From the NCBI GenBank assembly GCA_963847665.1, contig CAWKAO010000002.1, positions 868,001 to 932,000 on the forward strand: DNA of 64,000 nt. The letters are read 5' to 3'. Below the pieces are notes generated by a model. The model did no database searches. It was not told the origin of the DNA and saw only the letters and a program-made list of their open reading frames with translations. Position numbers and translations under genes: made by a program. The DNA is from CAWKAO01 sp963847665 (GTDB lineage: Bacteria; Actinomycetota; Humimicrobiia; Humimicrobiales; Humimicrobiaceae). This document shows positions 25,427 to 35,615 of this stretch, in pieces (within the stretch, counting starts at the first letter, position 1; each line of letters starts with the position of its first letter).

Positions 25427-25669
25427 TTAATTACTTTTTTTCTTTAATTTATTTATTCCTTTATAGGGTGTTTCCTTTTTATAGACAATATAAGTACAGT
25501 GTGTGCATGTATGTAGAGTACAATGCTTTAACGGTTTATCAATATCGACCCAAACTCTTTCTTTCCCTTTATTTTCTTCTTTTTCAAATTTTGAAAAGAA
25601 CTGTTTTATGACTTGCTTGTCAGGACTGGCTATTACAGATGATACTGTTTTGTTGTTAAGACCTTCCAT
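25427..25669 (-). CDS. Hypothetical small protein with Cys/His cluster
   Basis: 80 residues. LKHCTLHTCTHCTYIVY holds three Cys and three His in close order and could bind a metal; the ends are Lys-rich. No family recognised. It lies between the ABC fragment and the DUF4332 gene on the same strand. Confidence 0.45.
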   Translation of the reverse strand: MEGLNNKTVSSVIASPDKQVIKQFFSKFEKEENKGKERVWVDIDKPLKHCTLHTCTHCTYIVYKKETPYKGINKLKKKSN

Positions 25670-25690
25670 TTTTATGAGATTTAATATCAG

Positions 25691-26095
25691 TTAATACCCA
25701 ATAACCCTAGGCAGCTTTTTAGCCTGTGCAACCCAATCCTTAACCATAGACAAAGCTGGTGGTCTTCTTACAAGTTTTTTCTTATCATTTACTTCAAGGA
25801 TTTTAGCATGTAGGTTTGCAGGTACTCTCTGAGCTAGTTCTACTACGGTATCTACACCAGCTTCTTCAAGAAGATCTGAATATTCTTCTCCAATACCTTT
25901 AATCCTAAATAGGTCAGCCAGGTTTACCCATTCAAGTATGAGCTTATGTCCTATGCCTGTAGCTTCCTCGATTTCTTTTCTATCCTTTGGTGTTGCACCT
26001 CTTTTAAGCAATGCTTCGGTTGTCTTGATTCCTGCTTCTGACAGTTTCTTTTTGTATTCTTTTCCTATTCCTTCGATGTCAATTATGCTTGTCAT
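25691..26095 (-). CDS. DUF4332 (helix-hairpin-helix) protein
   Basis: 134 residues made of two helix-hairpin-helix-like units: IEGIGKEYKKKLSEAGIKTT at the start and IKGIGEEYSDLLEEAGVDTV in the middle, the layout of DUF4332. Such units contact DNA backbone in other proteins. An AGAAGGAGG site is directly upstream. Function unknown. Confidence 0.8.
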   Translation of the reverse strand: MTSIIDIEGIGKEYKKKLSEAGIKTTEALLKRGATPKDRKEIEEATGIGHKLILEWVNLADLFRIKGIGEEYSDLLEEAGVDTVVELAQRVPANLHAKILEVNDKKKLVRRPPALSMVKDWVAQAKKLPRVIGY

Positions 26096-26142
26096 ATACG
26101 CCTCCTTCTACTTTTTATGCTATTAAATCTATTTCTATCTCC

Positions 26143-26958
26143 TTATTTGACAATTATCTCAGGATCATTTTTTTCATCTTTAGCACTTATAGCATTTTTC
26201 CCATCATTATCTATAATCTTTGGAGCTGGCGGTGTCCAATTAGATAAAAAATGAACAACACAACTGTAATAATTTATGAGCATTTCTTCTATTATTTCAA
26301 CAAACTTTCTGCAACTTGAAAAACTTTTTCCAAAATCTTTTATATATAAAACTTTAAATTCCTTTATCTCTCTATCTTTAATTTCTTCCTAGATAGCATC
26401 TATCCTATCTATGCTTAATCTTTCTGTTTTACTAGTGTTCTTTAATATTAATTCAACAAGAATTTCATTTTGTATTTTTGTAAAGGTCTCTTCGTTTTTC
26501 TTTCTACAATTTTCGAATTGTCTATTTATCCAGTTTAGCTGACCTCTTAGTTTTTTATCTTGAGGTGCTCTTAATGTTACAGACATCTCTATGGTTCTTT
26601 TTTCAAACAGTGCTTTTATTTTAATATCTGATACAGCATCGGGAACTTTAAGATTGGAAACAAGTAATTTTTCTCCCATTAGTATCTTTTTATCATCATC
26701 TATTCTGGCTCTTAAGTTTCCTCTGTATTTAGATTCTCCAGAATTTACAAATACTCCGAGTTTTCGGCTTAAAATCAATGCTAAATCTTTTTCTTCTTGT
26801 TGCCAGCTTATTACAGTATCAGATAACTCTTTATCATCACTTTTAATTCTCTTTCCTGAGTTAATTTTTTCTACAATACCTTTCCAGCCATTCTTCATCT
26901 GGTTAAATCCACATACACCTGATTTATCATGCTGGAGGTAACTAACCACTTCCTTCAT
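26143..26958 (-). pseudogene. Hypothetical protein gene interrupted by an in-frame amber codon
   Basis: The frame from the ATG at 26958 runs 189 codons to a TAG at 26389-26391, then stays open in the same frame for 81 more codons (EEIKDREIKEFKVLYI, later VHFLSNWTPPAP) to a TAA at 26143. The product would be 271 residues, soluble and charged; no family recognised. Either a nonsense mutation, a sequencing error or stop-codon readthrough. With the usual code only the first 189 residues are made. Confidence 0.6.
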
Positions 26959-26989
26959 AATCTCGACTTGGTAGTGGCTTAAATTTATT

Positions 26990-27388
26990 GGAGTTAGCCT
27001 GTAAGCCGAGTTCTGTACTGACTGCGATTAGGCATTAATCACAACCAGCGGTAGTCATCCCTCTAAGACAAGTGTTACCAAGTGTCTCAAGCGGCCTGAC
27101 CCGGAAGAAAGGCGGGCAACCCTATACCTTCCCTATTTGGCCTTGCTTCAGATGCGGTTTTCAATTCCAGCCTGTTGCCATGCTGCAGGTGAGCTCTTAC
27201 CTCGCCATTTCACCCTTACCGGATAAAAAAATAAATCAATATCCGGCGGTATATTTTCTGTTGCACTATCGCTGATGCAGTATTTACACACTGCACCGCC
27301 GGGCGTTACCCGGCATCCTGCCCTGCGAAGCTCGGACTTTCCTCCAATCCAGAAAAAGATCTGGATCGGCGACCACCCGACTAACTCC
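26990..27388 (-). ncRNA. rnpB: RNase P RNA, bacterial class A
   Basis: A 399 nt RNA on the minus strand that removes 5' leaders from pre-tRNAs. The ends GGAGTTAG and CTAACTCC pair as helix P1. Conserved core parts are visible: GAGGAAAGTCCGAGC near the 5' end (P3/P4 side), AGGGTGAAATGGCGAGGTAAG in the middle, and ACAGAACTCGGCTTACAG at the 3' end (P4 partner). It follows rnhA with its own promoter. Confidence 0.97.
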
Positions 27389-27394
27389 AGGATA

Positions 27395-27423
27395 ATAATA
27401 GAAATAATGCTTTAAAAAATCAA
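27395..27423 (-). promoter_or_regulatory. rnpB promoter
   Basis: On the minus strand TTGATT (-35, 27418-27423) and TATTAT (-10, 27395-27400) are 17 bp apart, and the first base of the RNase P RNA falls 7 bases after the -10 box. Confidence 0.7.
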
Positions 27424-27488
27424 ATGCAATAAAAATCAGTTTCTTTTAGTGGATAAAAAAAATTATCTTTTTATCTGATTTTAAGGTC

Positions 27489-27980
27489 TTAGTCTTTTAT
27501 GGTGCCGAACTTTATCCCGTTAGGATCAAGTAATGTCCTGTCTGACAGGCCCTTTAATTTTGCATCAAGTGCAGCGTTCACAAGCTTGTCTGCTTTCATG
27601 TTTTCTTCCCTTGGGATAAGACGCAGATCTACAAGCTCATATTCTTTTAGTTTTCTTTCGATACGTTTACAGATCTCTTTTAGGTCCTCATCTCTTAGTT
27701 TCCAAATCTTCTTTAACTGGTTATGCAGAAGTTTACTGTCTGTATAGAGGACTATTCTTCTTATATTGTATTTCAACCTATATTTTTTAATAAGCTCTAA
27801 AGTCTTTTCGAGGGCAGTGTATTCCGCAACATTGTTGGTCTGGTCCCCTATGAACTCACTTAGCTCGTCGACAAGATTATTATTCTTATCATATATCACT
27901 GCACCGACTGCTGATGGCCCGGGGTTGCCCCTCGAACCACCGTCGAAATATATTTTCAGATAATCAAAATTCAGGTCCAT
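27489..27980 (-). CDS. rnhA: Ribonuclease HI
   Basis: 163 residues, cutting the RNA strand of RNA-DNA hybrids. Catalytic residues lie in YFDGGSRGNPG (Asp), NNVAEYTALEK (Glu), LYTDSKLLHNQL (Asp) and ENMKADKLVN (Asp). The long ribonuclease H type with RGNPGPSAVGAV is the one found downstream of zinc-ribbon and Nif3 genes in Actinobacteria. It is 11 bp after the zinc-ribbon gene, in an operon. Confidence 0.93.
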   Translation of the reverse strand: MDLNFDYLKIYFDGGSRGNPGPSAVGAVIYDKNNNLVDELSEFIGDQTNNVAEYTALEKTLELIKKYRLKYNIRRIVLYTDSKLLHNQLKKIWKLRDEDLKEICKRIERKLKEYELVDLRLIPREENMKADKLVNAALDAKLKGLSDRTLLDPNGIKFGTIKD

Positions 27981-27991
27981 TACTTCATACC

Positions 27992-28756
27992 TTAGATCTC
28001 ACCTATCTCTGCCCTGAGTTCCTCAATGCCATCCCTTTCCAGCACAAGCATCCTTCCGCACATGGGACACTTATAGATTTTATCCATGCTTTTCATCACC
28101 TCGGCCTGGCCTGAGGGCATCTCAAGTCCACAACCAAGACAGAAACTATTTTTTAAAACAGCAAGTGCCACCCCTGACTTTCTGTGTCTTAGATCCTCAT
28201 ATTTTGAAAGAATATCCTTAGGTATCTTTTTAAGGACATCATTGCGTCTTTCTTTCAGGATATTTACACCCACCTCAATGTCTTTTGTGCTGGCGCTGAC
28301 TTCATCCTTTATGGCCTGGATGTCAGAAGAAATTTTATCTTTTGTCTCTGTCACCTTCAAGAGCCTGGGTTTTGCCTCATCTATTAAAAACATGACTTCC
28401 AGCTCTTTACTTTCAAGCTCTTCATTATGAGTTTTTAACTGTTTGACTTCTTCCTGGTAATTTACCAGTTCCTTAGAGCTTGTTATGGTACCGCTGAAAA
28501 GTTTTTCTTCATTTGTCTTTATTTTTTCATTATTGCCGGCTATTTTGTCTTCAAGCTTTTTCCTGTCGTGTTCAAGTCCTGTCAAATGTTCGGTCAGTCT
28601 ATTAAATTCTTCAAGTGACCGACTAAGCTCTATTTCAAGTTTCTGTAGTTTTTCGTTTTTTCGTAATTTGGCGATCTCACTGGCCTTTTTTAAGATACAC
28701 TGTTCTATAAACTGCAGCTCCACAATATCTAAAAGGTCAAGATTTGAATCATTCAA
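27992..28756 (-). CDS. Coiled-coil C4 zinc-ribbon protein
   Basis: 254 residues. Residues ~10-190 are an almost continuous coiled coil rich in Lys/Glu/Leu; the C terminus has CLGCGLEM and CPMCGRML, a four-Cys zinc ribbon (CT398/DUF-type, as in mycobacterial homologues next to Nif3). It overlaps the Nif3-like gene by 8 bp. Suggested roles involve nucleic acids or secretion, none proven. Confidence 0.88.
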   Translation of the reverse strand: MNDSNLDLLDIVELQFIEQCILKKASEIAKLRKNEKLQKLEIELSRSLEEFNRLTEHLTGLEHDRKKLEDKIAGNNEKIKTNEEKLFSGTITSSKELVNYQEEVKQLKTHNEELESKELEVMFLIDEAKPRLLKVTETKDKISSDIQAIKDEVSASTKDIEVGVNILKERRNDVLKKIPKDILSKYEDLRHRKSGVALAVLKNSFCLGCGLEMPSGQAEVMKSMDKIYKCPMCGRMLVLERDGIEELRAEIGEI

Positions 28757-29606
28757 TATAGTACCTCCAGAAGTTACAAGAGTTTTTACTTTTTATTACC
28801 TCGATATCTTTAAAATTATCTAATAATATATCATGTATTGCATCTATTGCCAGCATCTCACTCTCTCCATGTCCGAGATCGATTACAAATTTGCCATCGG
28901 CTATAAGTTCCAGGGCATTATGATAATTGAGTTCCCCCACTATAACCATATCGCAAAAGAAAGTCGGAGACAATACCAGAGGTATAATAGAGCTTGCACT
29001 TCCATTTATTATTGCTACATTTTTTATCATTTTCCGGGAAGACACTGCATCATCACTCATCCATCTGAGGTTTTTCAGCCCGAGAGTGTCTTTAATACTT
29101 TTCATAAACTTATCTGCAGGTACGGTCGGTTTGATATGGCCTATTCTGCCAATACCATATCGTGGAAGGTCACCTTCCGGCCTGTATATATCATATTCAG
29201 CTTCCTCGTAAGGATAAGCCTTGACATGTTCAATGATCTTTGGGTCCACCAGGCCTATTTTCTTTGCAATAAGATCATTTATACCACCGGGAATAGCATC
29301 CAGATTTGTGTGGGCTGCATACACTGCTATTTTATTTTCTATAAGCTTTATAATCGATTTTCCCGTTATATTGCTGTCGCTTATTATTTTTAAAGGTGAA
29401 AATATCAACGGATGATGGCTGACAATAAGGTCGACTTTGTGGTCTATTGCTTCATCTATAACTCTGTCAGTAATATCCAGGGCTGCAAGGATCTTTCTTA
29501 CCTGAATACTTTCAAAGCTGATCATCATTCCAGAGTTATCCCATTCAGCAGCAACTTCCCTGTGAAATGCCATATCGACTTTTTTAGAAAATTCTTTAAA
29601 TATCAT
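28749..29606 (-). CDS. Nif3-like dinuclear metal center hexameric protein
   Basis: 285 residues. HHPLIFSP and YAAHTNLDAIPGG carry the N-terminal metal ligands, DLGHGESEMLAIDA the C-terminal ones, all typical of the Nif3/YqfO/YbgI family. Members are conserved and have been linked to GTP cyclohydrolase-like or stress functions without a settled role. First gene of the nif3-zinc ribbon-rnhA operon. Confidence 0.92.
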   Translation of the reverse strand: MIFKEFSKKVDMAFHREVAAEWDNSGMMISFESIQVRKILAALDITDRVIDEAIDHKVDLIVSHHPLIFSPLKIISDSNITGKSIIKLIENKIAVYAAHTNLDAIPGGINDLIAKKIGLVDPKIIEHVKAYPYEEAEYDIYRPEGDLPRYGIGRIGHIKPTVPADKFMKSIKDTLGLKNLRWMSDDAVSSRKMIKNVAIINGSASSIIPLVLSPTFFCDMVIVGELNYHNALELIADGKFVIDLGHGESEMLAIDAIHDILLDNFKDIEVIKSKNSCNFWRYYIE

Positions 29607-29740
29607 ATTTTAATCACTAAAGTTTTAAAATATTATAACATTTATTAAAATCACATTCATTTGAAAATATCTTTTATAAAAAAATAATATATAATAAAAA
29701 TGGTAATTTACAATCACCACGGTAATCGCCACCAGAAGTA

Positions 29741-32108
29741 ATGGGCATAAGCAAAAAAACTTTATTAATAGTCGCATCCATACTCGGGACGATAATTTTA
29801 TCATTGTTTTTTTATCTGCAGTTTTTCGTTCTGCGACAGTATGCAGATATTGAAAAAGTTGAGATCTCTAACAAGATAGTCCAGTCAGTAAAAGCATTCA
29901 ATAAGTCATCTGAATCACAGACTGCCGCTGCACTTGTATTTTCCCTTTCTGGAGAGACATTTGATTTTCTGAAAGATGAAGACTTCTATCAAAATGATTT
30001 TTTTATATCTAAAAAGATCTTACAAGACATGGATATTGATTTTTTTACCCTGATAGATGAGCAAAAAAATGTAAGATTTGCAGCCGTAATGAAAGATGAC
30101 AGCCGGATAGAATACATGCTTGGTGAAAGTTTTAAAAATGAGATAATTGTCGACAAATATCTTGCTTCCCAAAAAAACTCTTTTAATGGTGTTTCGGGGG
30201 TCGTCAGCATTGGGGATGTTCCCTATATGATCATATCAAAACCTGTACTTGATAACAAAAATCCTGATAGCGGGGTCCCTGCAGGGACTCTCTTGACAGG
30301 TTTTAAAATAGATAGAGAAATCGCCGATGCTTTGACCAATTCACTTAGAAGCGAGATCGACATATATTATCTGGGACTGGATGAAACAAAATCAAGATTC
30401 AGTGAAGTAATTCAAAATCTTAATAATGGCAACAGTTATGATATTGATTATTTTTCTGCAAACGAGGTCGCAGGTTATACTTTTATCAGCGATTTGAATT
30501 CAAACCCTGTTCTCCTGATAGAAGTGATTTCCCCCCGGGATATTTATATTGCAGGCAGAAATAATATTTATACATTTTTTACGGTTATTTTTTTAACGGG
30601 TCTTATAAGCTGCCTTACAATATTTTTAATACTTGAAAAATCAGTATTATCAAGAATTGTGAAACTAAGCAAGGATTCAGAAGAGATAGGAAAAAGGGGT
30701 GATATTTTAAAAACAATCCCTTATAGAGGTAATGATGAGATATCAAGGCTTACCATAAGTATCAACAGGATGCTGCGGGCTATCAGTCGCAATCAACTCG
30801 ATATTTTAAAAAGTGAAAAAAGATTTAAGGACCTGGTAGAGCTTCTGCCGGAAATAGTAATAGAGTCAGATATAGATTACAGGCTGGTCTTTGCAAATCA
30901 ATCTTTCTTTACAGTCTTTAAATATAATGACGAAGATGTCAAAAAGGGATTATACCTGCATGACTTATTAAAAGAGAAAGACTTTAAAAGGGTGACAGAA
31001 GAAACAGAAAAGCTTGAACTGGGTTCCAAAACACCAAGTGCAGAATATACAGCAATTAAAAAATATGGCGGCACTTTCCCTATACTTTTATCCTCAGTTG
31101 CAACATTCAGCGAATTCTCTGTTTTAAGCGGTTTCAGAAGCATTGCCGTTGATATAACTGACAGGAAACGCGAAGAAGAACAGTTAAGGGAATTGGAGGA
31201 TAGATGGGAATTTGCACTTGAAGGTAGTGGAGACGGTGTATGGGACTGGAATTTTGAGACAAACCAGTTTTACTACTCGCGAAGGTTAAAAGAACTGCTC
31301 GGATATGATGAGCTTGAATTTAAAAATGATATAAATAAAGTCATGGATAGCATCCATCCGCAGGATCTTGAAAGAGTGACCGAAAATATTAACAAGCACC
31401 TAAATGGCGAGTCCAGATATTACAATGCGGAATACAGGATAAGAAAAAGAGACGGAAGTTATATATGGGCACAGGACCGCGGGAAAGTAATAAGGTGGGA
31501 TGGTGAAGGTAAACCTATCAGGATGATCGGTACTTTTACTGATATCACTGTGAGAAAAGAACTGGAAGAGGAGATAAAGCGTCTTGCCTATAAGGACCCT
31601 CTTACCAATCTGCCCAACAGGCTCCTTTTTAATGACAGGATAGAGCTTACTACTGCTTCTTCTAAAAGGAATAATAAAAGATTTGCACTTGTTATCATGG
31701 ACATCGACAGGTTCAAGGTGATCAATGATACGTATGGACATGATGTGGGAGACAAGCTTATACTTTATATTGGAAACAAGATAAGTGAGACATTGCGTAA
31801 AAGTGATACTATAGCGAGATTCGGAGGAGACGAATTTCTGCTTCTGCTGCCTGATATTAAAGACAGGGATGACATTGAAAAGATAGTTAAAAAAGATCTT
31901 TGATGTTTTTCAGAAAAAAGTCTTAATCGAAGGTAAAAAGATATCAGTCACGCTCAGTATGGGGATTTCAATATTTCCTGCTGATGGGGAAAATACAAGT
32001 TCCCTGCTAAAAGCAGCCGATACGGCTTTATATAAAGTAAAAGGAAGCGGTAGGAATAATTACAGGTTTTATGAACCTGAGATGATAAAAGCTAAAAAAT
32101 TAAAATGA
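29741..32108 (+). CDS. Membrane PAS-PAS-GGDEF diguanylate cyclase (frameshifted near the end)
   Basis: About 789 residues once one frameshift is bridged. Helix at 7-29, an extracytoplasmic sensor to ~270, a second helix (~275-297), HAMP, two PAS/PAC modules (~365-480 and ~490-615) and a GGDEF domain from ~618 with RFGGDEFLLLL. The first frame stops at 31903 after IVKKDL; one A too many in an A6 run shifts it. The other frame continues IFDVFQKKVLIEGKK, SVTLSMGISIFPADG and ADTALYKVKGSGRNNY to 32108, the normal domain end. Probably a sequence error; the enzyme should make cyclic di-GMP. Confidence 0.85.
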
Positions 32109-32147
32109 CGTTACGGGATTTTAGATAGATCCAGAAGGAGCGGTAAA

Positions 32148-32671
32148 ATGAAAAAGTATTTTTTAATATTGGTGATTATTCTACTTATTGCAGTTTCTTT
32201 ATTTTCAGGCTGCAGTACAACCTTCTGATAAAACCAGCTTGGAAGTTTCCGAGGCAGGTACCCAGGGAACAGTATCTATAAGTTCTGAAACTACAGCAGC
32301 CGGATCTTCTGGATCAGGCTCAGTTGTGAGCAGTTCCTGATGGGATGCCAGGAGAGATAATCTCTATTTCCCCTGAAGAAGTAAATGAGTTGATAGAAAG
32401 CGGCTCAAACGATTATTTTCTCATAGATGTCAGGACTCCGGAGGAGTACGCAGAGGGTTACATTAAAAGTGCTAATCTGATACCGGTCACAGAAATAGAA
32501 AACAGGCTTGGTGAGATCCCGAAAGACAAACAGGTCATCGTTTATTGCAGGAGTGGAAACAGAAGCAGGACAGCTGCTGAGGCGCTTATAAATAATGGAT
32601 TTGATAAAGTATACGACCTTGGCGGTATCACAGATTGGATCAATAAGGGTTTTGAAGTAACGATGCCTTAG
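32148..32671 (+). pseudogene. Rhodanese-domain lipoprotein (two frameshifts)
   Basis: An ATG with AGAAGGAGCGG upstream starts a lipoprotein signal (ILLIAVSLFSGCSTT, lipobox FSGC). The frame then breaks; a second frame gives a Ser/Thr/Gly-rich linker (SETTAAGSSGSGS), and a third, open from 32345, the rhodanese domain: LIDVRTPEEYAEGYI and VYCRSGNRSRT with the active Cys. The three parts clearly form one protein of ~174 residues. As given, only the rhodanese part (109 residues from 32345) is continuous. Confidence 0.75.
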
Positions 32672-32685
32672 ATTTGATTCAGATT

Positions 32686-34206
32686 ATGCTTAAACAAGGT
32701 AGAGTTTTTTACAATTTTAGAGATTTTCTTCTTCGCAGGGTCGTCGTTCTGATAATCTGCTGTCTTATTGTCCCCTGTATGATTTTTGGGTTCACTGCGT
32801 GCAGTTTTTCAGAAACAAGAATTAATATGGCTGATTCTTCCGCGGGCGAAGGATTGCTTAAAGGGACCCTGGTCAAAGGTATTTCGTTTATGCCTAATGT
32901 ACCATCTTATGATATTAAACTTGAACTGGATCTTAAAAATGCCTCTTACACTGGTTCCGAGAAAGTGGAATATACCAACCTTTCTGATACCGGGCTTGAA
33001 AGCATTTATTTCAGGTTATTTCCCAATAGTAAGAAGACCTATGGGAACGGGTCGCTTGATGTCTTTTCAGTAAAAACAGACGGTTCCGATACTTTTACCC
33101 TGCTCTCTGTTGAAGACAGCGTGCTTGAAGTAATGCTGCCAGAGAAACTCGATCCAGGTGAAAATATAACTTTAAGCCTTGATTTTAAAGGTAAGGTCCC
33201 GGTAGATTTTTCTGGTGGAGGATACGGGATCTTCAATTACACAAAAAATATTATGACACTTGCAGGGTGGTTTCCCATATTAGCTGTATATGATGAAAAT
33301 GGATGGAGCATCGACCCAGCATCAGATATAGGCGATTCGGTCTATAGCGAAACATCCAACTACTCTGTAGCAATTACTGTGCAGTCTGGCCTCAGTTTTG
33401 CCACTACAGGTATTTTAAGAAATATAGAGAAGTCAGCTGACAATAGGACTGTATACAGTTTTGAGGCAGGACTTGTAAGGGATTTTATGATTGTAGCTAG
33501 CAGTGAATATAAAGTATTAAGCCAGAATATCGACGAAATAAGGATAAATGCTTATTATCTTCCCGGAAGTGAAAAGAAAGCACGGGACACGATCAAAATA
33601 TCTTCAGCTGCAGTGGATATTTTTAATAACAGGTTCGGGGACTACCCGTATACGGAACTTGACGTGATAGAGGACCCCCTCGGTAGATTGATAGGTGTAG
33701 AATTTCCCAATAGCGTTTTAATAAACCCATCTTTTTTTTCAGATCCTATAGGGATTTCTCACGAGATCGCCCACCAGTGGTGGTACGGTGTTGTGGGCAA
33801 TGATGTTATAGCTGACCCCTGGCTCGATGAAGCTCTGGCCACATATTCTTCTGTGATATATTTTGAAGAAGCAGAGAGCAAGCAGGCGGCACAAAATGTT
33901 TTGCAATACTATGAACAGGAATATCAGAAAATCGTCGATGCTGATGCTGATGGAAGTGTTTCTGGAGATATGGCATATTTCGAAGACAGGGATGCAGAGC
34001 AATATACTGTGATAGTGTATTTCAAGGGCGCTCTTTTTTTAGATGCACTGAGGAAGGATATCGGCGATGAAGCTTTTTTCAATGCGCTTCAGGATTATTA
34101 CCAGAATAAAAAATTTCAGATAGCTGGACCAACTGACCTGCTTGATTCTTTTGAGAAAGCATCGGGAAAAGAACTTGACGGATTATTCCAGAAATGGCTT
34201 TATTAA
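32686..34206 (+). CDS. M1 family metallopeptidase, lipoprotein
   Basis: About 506 residues. The signal helix ends in FGFTACSFS (lipobox FTAC). HEIAHQWWYG gives HExxH near residue 360, with the third zinc ligand Glu in WLDEALATYSS 18 residues later; GGYGIF replaces the usual GAMEN exopeptidase motif and is not clearly conserved, so amino-end specificity is uncertain. The length fits a catalytic core without the C-terminal arch. A TTG at 32674 is an alternative start. It follows the rhodanese gene by about 15 bp. Confidence 0.87.
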   Translation: MLKQGRVFYNFRDFLLRRVVVLIICCLIVPCMIFGFTACSFSETRINMADSSAGEGLLKGTLVKGISFMPNVPSYDIKLELDLKNASYTGSEKVEYTNLSDTGLESIYFRLFPNSKKTYGNGSLDVFSVKTDGSDTFTLLSVEDSVLEVMLPEKLDPGENITLSLDFKGKVPVDFSGGGYGIFNYTKNIMTLAGWFPILAVYDENGWSIDPASDIGDSVYSETSNYSVAITVQSGLSFATTGILRNIEKSADNRTVYSFEAGLVRDFMIVASSEYKVLSQNIDEIRINAYYLPGSEKKARDTIKISSAAVDIFNNRFGDYPYTELDVIEDPLGRLIGVEFPNSVLINPSFFSDPIGISHEIAHQWWYGVVGNDVIADPWLDEALATYSSVIYFEEAESKQAAQNVLQYYEQEYQKIVDADADGSVSGDMAYFEDRDAEQYTVIVYFKGALFLDALRKDIGDEAFFNALQDYYQNKKFQIAGPTDLLDSFEKASGKELDGLFQKWLY

Positions 34207-34254
34207 AACAACCTTATAATCGACAGGCACATCCCGTAAGAAAGATATTCATGA

Positions 34255-34907
34255 TCAATTTTCATGCTGAAGGGACCTGAATAACATATCAAAAAAGATA
34301 CTTATCATTTTATCCAGGTCTCCATTTCCTTCTTTTTTGAAGGTCTTTAAAAGGTTATCATTGGACATATGCTGCCAGAACGAACCGACTGATGCCCATA
34401 TTATATATGCGATTTCATAGGGTCTCCCTACAGGATAGATCGAACCGTCTTCTATGCCCTTTTTTACTGAATTGACACATCTATTAAAGAGCATGTCTCG
34501 TTTGCAGTTATATTCTTCATGATTTTTTTCACCGGTTCTCAAAACCTTATTCCCATTGATATCCGTAAAATATGAAATGAGGCTTGAGATAATTACTATG
34601 TTTTTTTAAAAACTCATAGAATTTCTTTAATATCATTTTCAATTCATCCAATCCATTTTTTTGTACCGGTATTTTATCAAGGCTAGTAAGCAGTACATCC
34701 ATTTTGTCTAGCGATTATCTTCGCTATCAGGTTATGCTCATTTTTAAAGTAATAATATATTACTCCCCTGCTGAGGTTTAGCCTTTTTGCAATGTCTGAG
34801 ATGACAAGTCTCGAATAACCGTTTTCCCTGATTAGCTTTTCGGCTTCTTCAAGGATCAAATCGATACTGAGGGTTTTTTTAGCGCCTGTTTTTTCTTTTA
34901 AACTCAA
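34255..34907 (-). pseudogene. TetR family regulator (frameshifted)
   Basis: The N-terminal frame (34907-34683) has the TetR HTH: ILEEAEKLIRENGY, SDIAKRLNLSRGVIYYYF. It stops after IIARQNG; another frame carries on MDVLLTSLDKIPVQKNG, ELKMILKKFYEFLKK, then a further shift leads to the C-terminal frame ending at 34255 (MLFNRCVNSVKKGIEDGS, YEIAYIIWASVGSFWQ). At least two breaks in ~650 bp. Either decayed or poor sequence. It is divergent from the BlaI-like gene at 35172. Confidence 0.75.
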
Positions 34908-35065
34908 TTCTTTTCCTATTATTTTTATAAGTATTTAAAATATTATATTTATTTTTATCATTTTTAACAAGTATTTGTAAAGACTATTATTATATTTATT
35001 TAAAATAGTATTTAAATATATTAAAATATTATTAAAATTTTAAAAAGGGCTTTAAATATATTATA

Positions 35066-35090
35066 AATATTTGACATAGTGTCAAATATT
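35066..35090. promoter_or_regulatory. Palindromic operator, probably for a BlaI-type repressor
   Basis: AATATTTGACA, spacer TAG, then TGTCAAATATT: perfect 11 bp arms. It contains the TTGACA -35 box of the promoter for the BlaI-like gene, so a bound dimer would block transcription. Autoregulation by such palindromes is the rule in BlaI/MecI/CopY repressors. Confidence 0.75.
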
Positions 35091-35098
35091 TGTATAAT
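35071..35098 (+). promoter_or_regulatory. Promoter of the BlaI-like gene
   Basis: TTGACA (35071-35076) and TATAAT (35093-35098), both consensus, 16 bp apart, overlapping the operator at 35066-35090. Confidence 0.75.
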
Positions 35099-35171
35099 TC
35101 TTTCTTATAATTAAAAATAAAGGATGTGAAAAATATTTTCCAATGACTCAAACTCATTGGTATTTTATAAA

Positions 35172-35502
35172 ATGGGAAACAGAAAAAAAACTGAAGAAGT
35201 CGGAATAAGGGGCCTGCAAAGTATAAGTGACCTTGAAGTCGCTATTATGCAGATCGTATGGGAAAGCAAAAAAATCACCGTAAGAGAAGTGCACGAGAGA
35301 CTTCTTAAAAAGTGAAATAGAAAAAAGGGATAATGGTTTTACTCCTTATACAACTATTATGTCAACAATGTCTTCTCTTGCAAAAAGAGGATTCTTGAAA
35401 AAAGATTCAAGTGCAAAGACTTATATTTACAGGCCGGCCATGGATAATAAGGAGCTCACTAAGACCATAATCAGGGCCGTTGCAGAAAAGCTACTTGCAT
35501 AA
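35172..35502 (+). pseudogene. BlaI/MecI family repressor (frameshifted paralogue)
   Basis: Starts GNRKKTEEVGIRGLQSISDL, very like the intact repressor at 35-457, then IMQIVWESKKITVREVHERL. The frame stops near 35314 in an A5 run; with one A less it continues EIEKRDNGFTPYTTIMSTM, LAKRGFLKKDSSAKTYIYRP to a TAA at 35502. About 110 residues, without the C-terminal extension of its paralogue. No M56 partner gene follows, unlike at 465. Confidence 0.8.
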
Positions 35503-35560
35503 TCCCCGGCATGCCCCGACCTATCCGTTCCTTTTTTTAGGATTACGTATACTCTAATTA

Positions 35561-35606
35561 AAAATAAAGCTCAAGACTTGTTGTTGCAGACCTTGAGCTT
35601 TATTTT
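35561..35606. terminator. Bidirectional terminator hairpin
   Basis: AAAATAAAGCTCAAG and its exact complement CTTGAGCTTTATTTT (15 bp arms) surround a 16 nt loop between the BlaI-like gene and the convergent DUF3887 lipoprotein gene. The A/T flanks give a T-run on either strand. Confidence 0.8.
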
Positions 35607-35615
35607 CTATGAGTT

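Noticed and set aside
26389..26391. Pyrrolysine insertion at the amber codon
   Set aside because: No pyl genes or methylamine methyltransferases are in the window; a mutation is more likely without further evidence.
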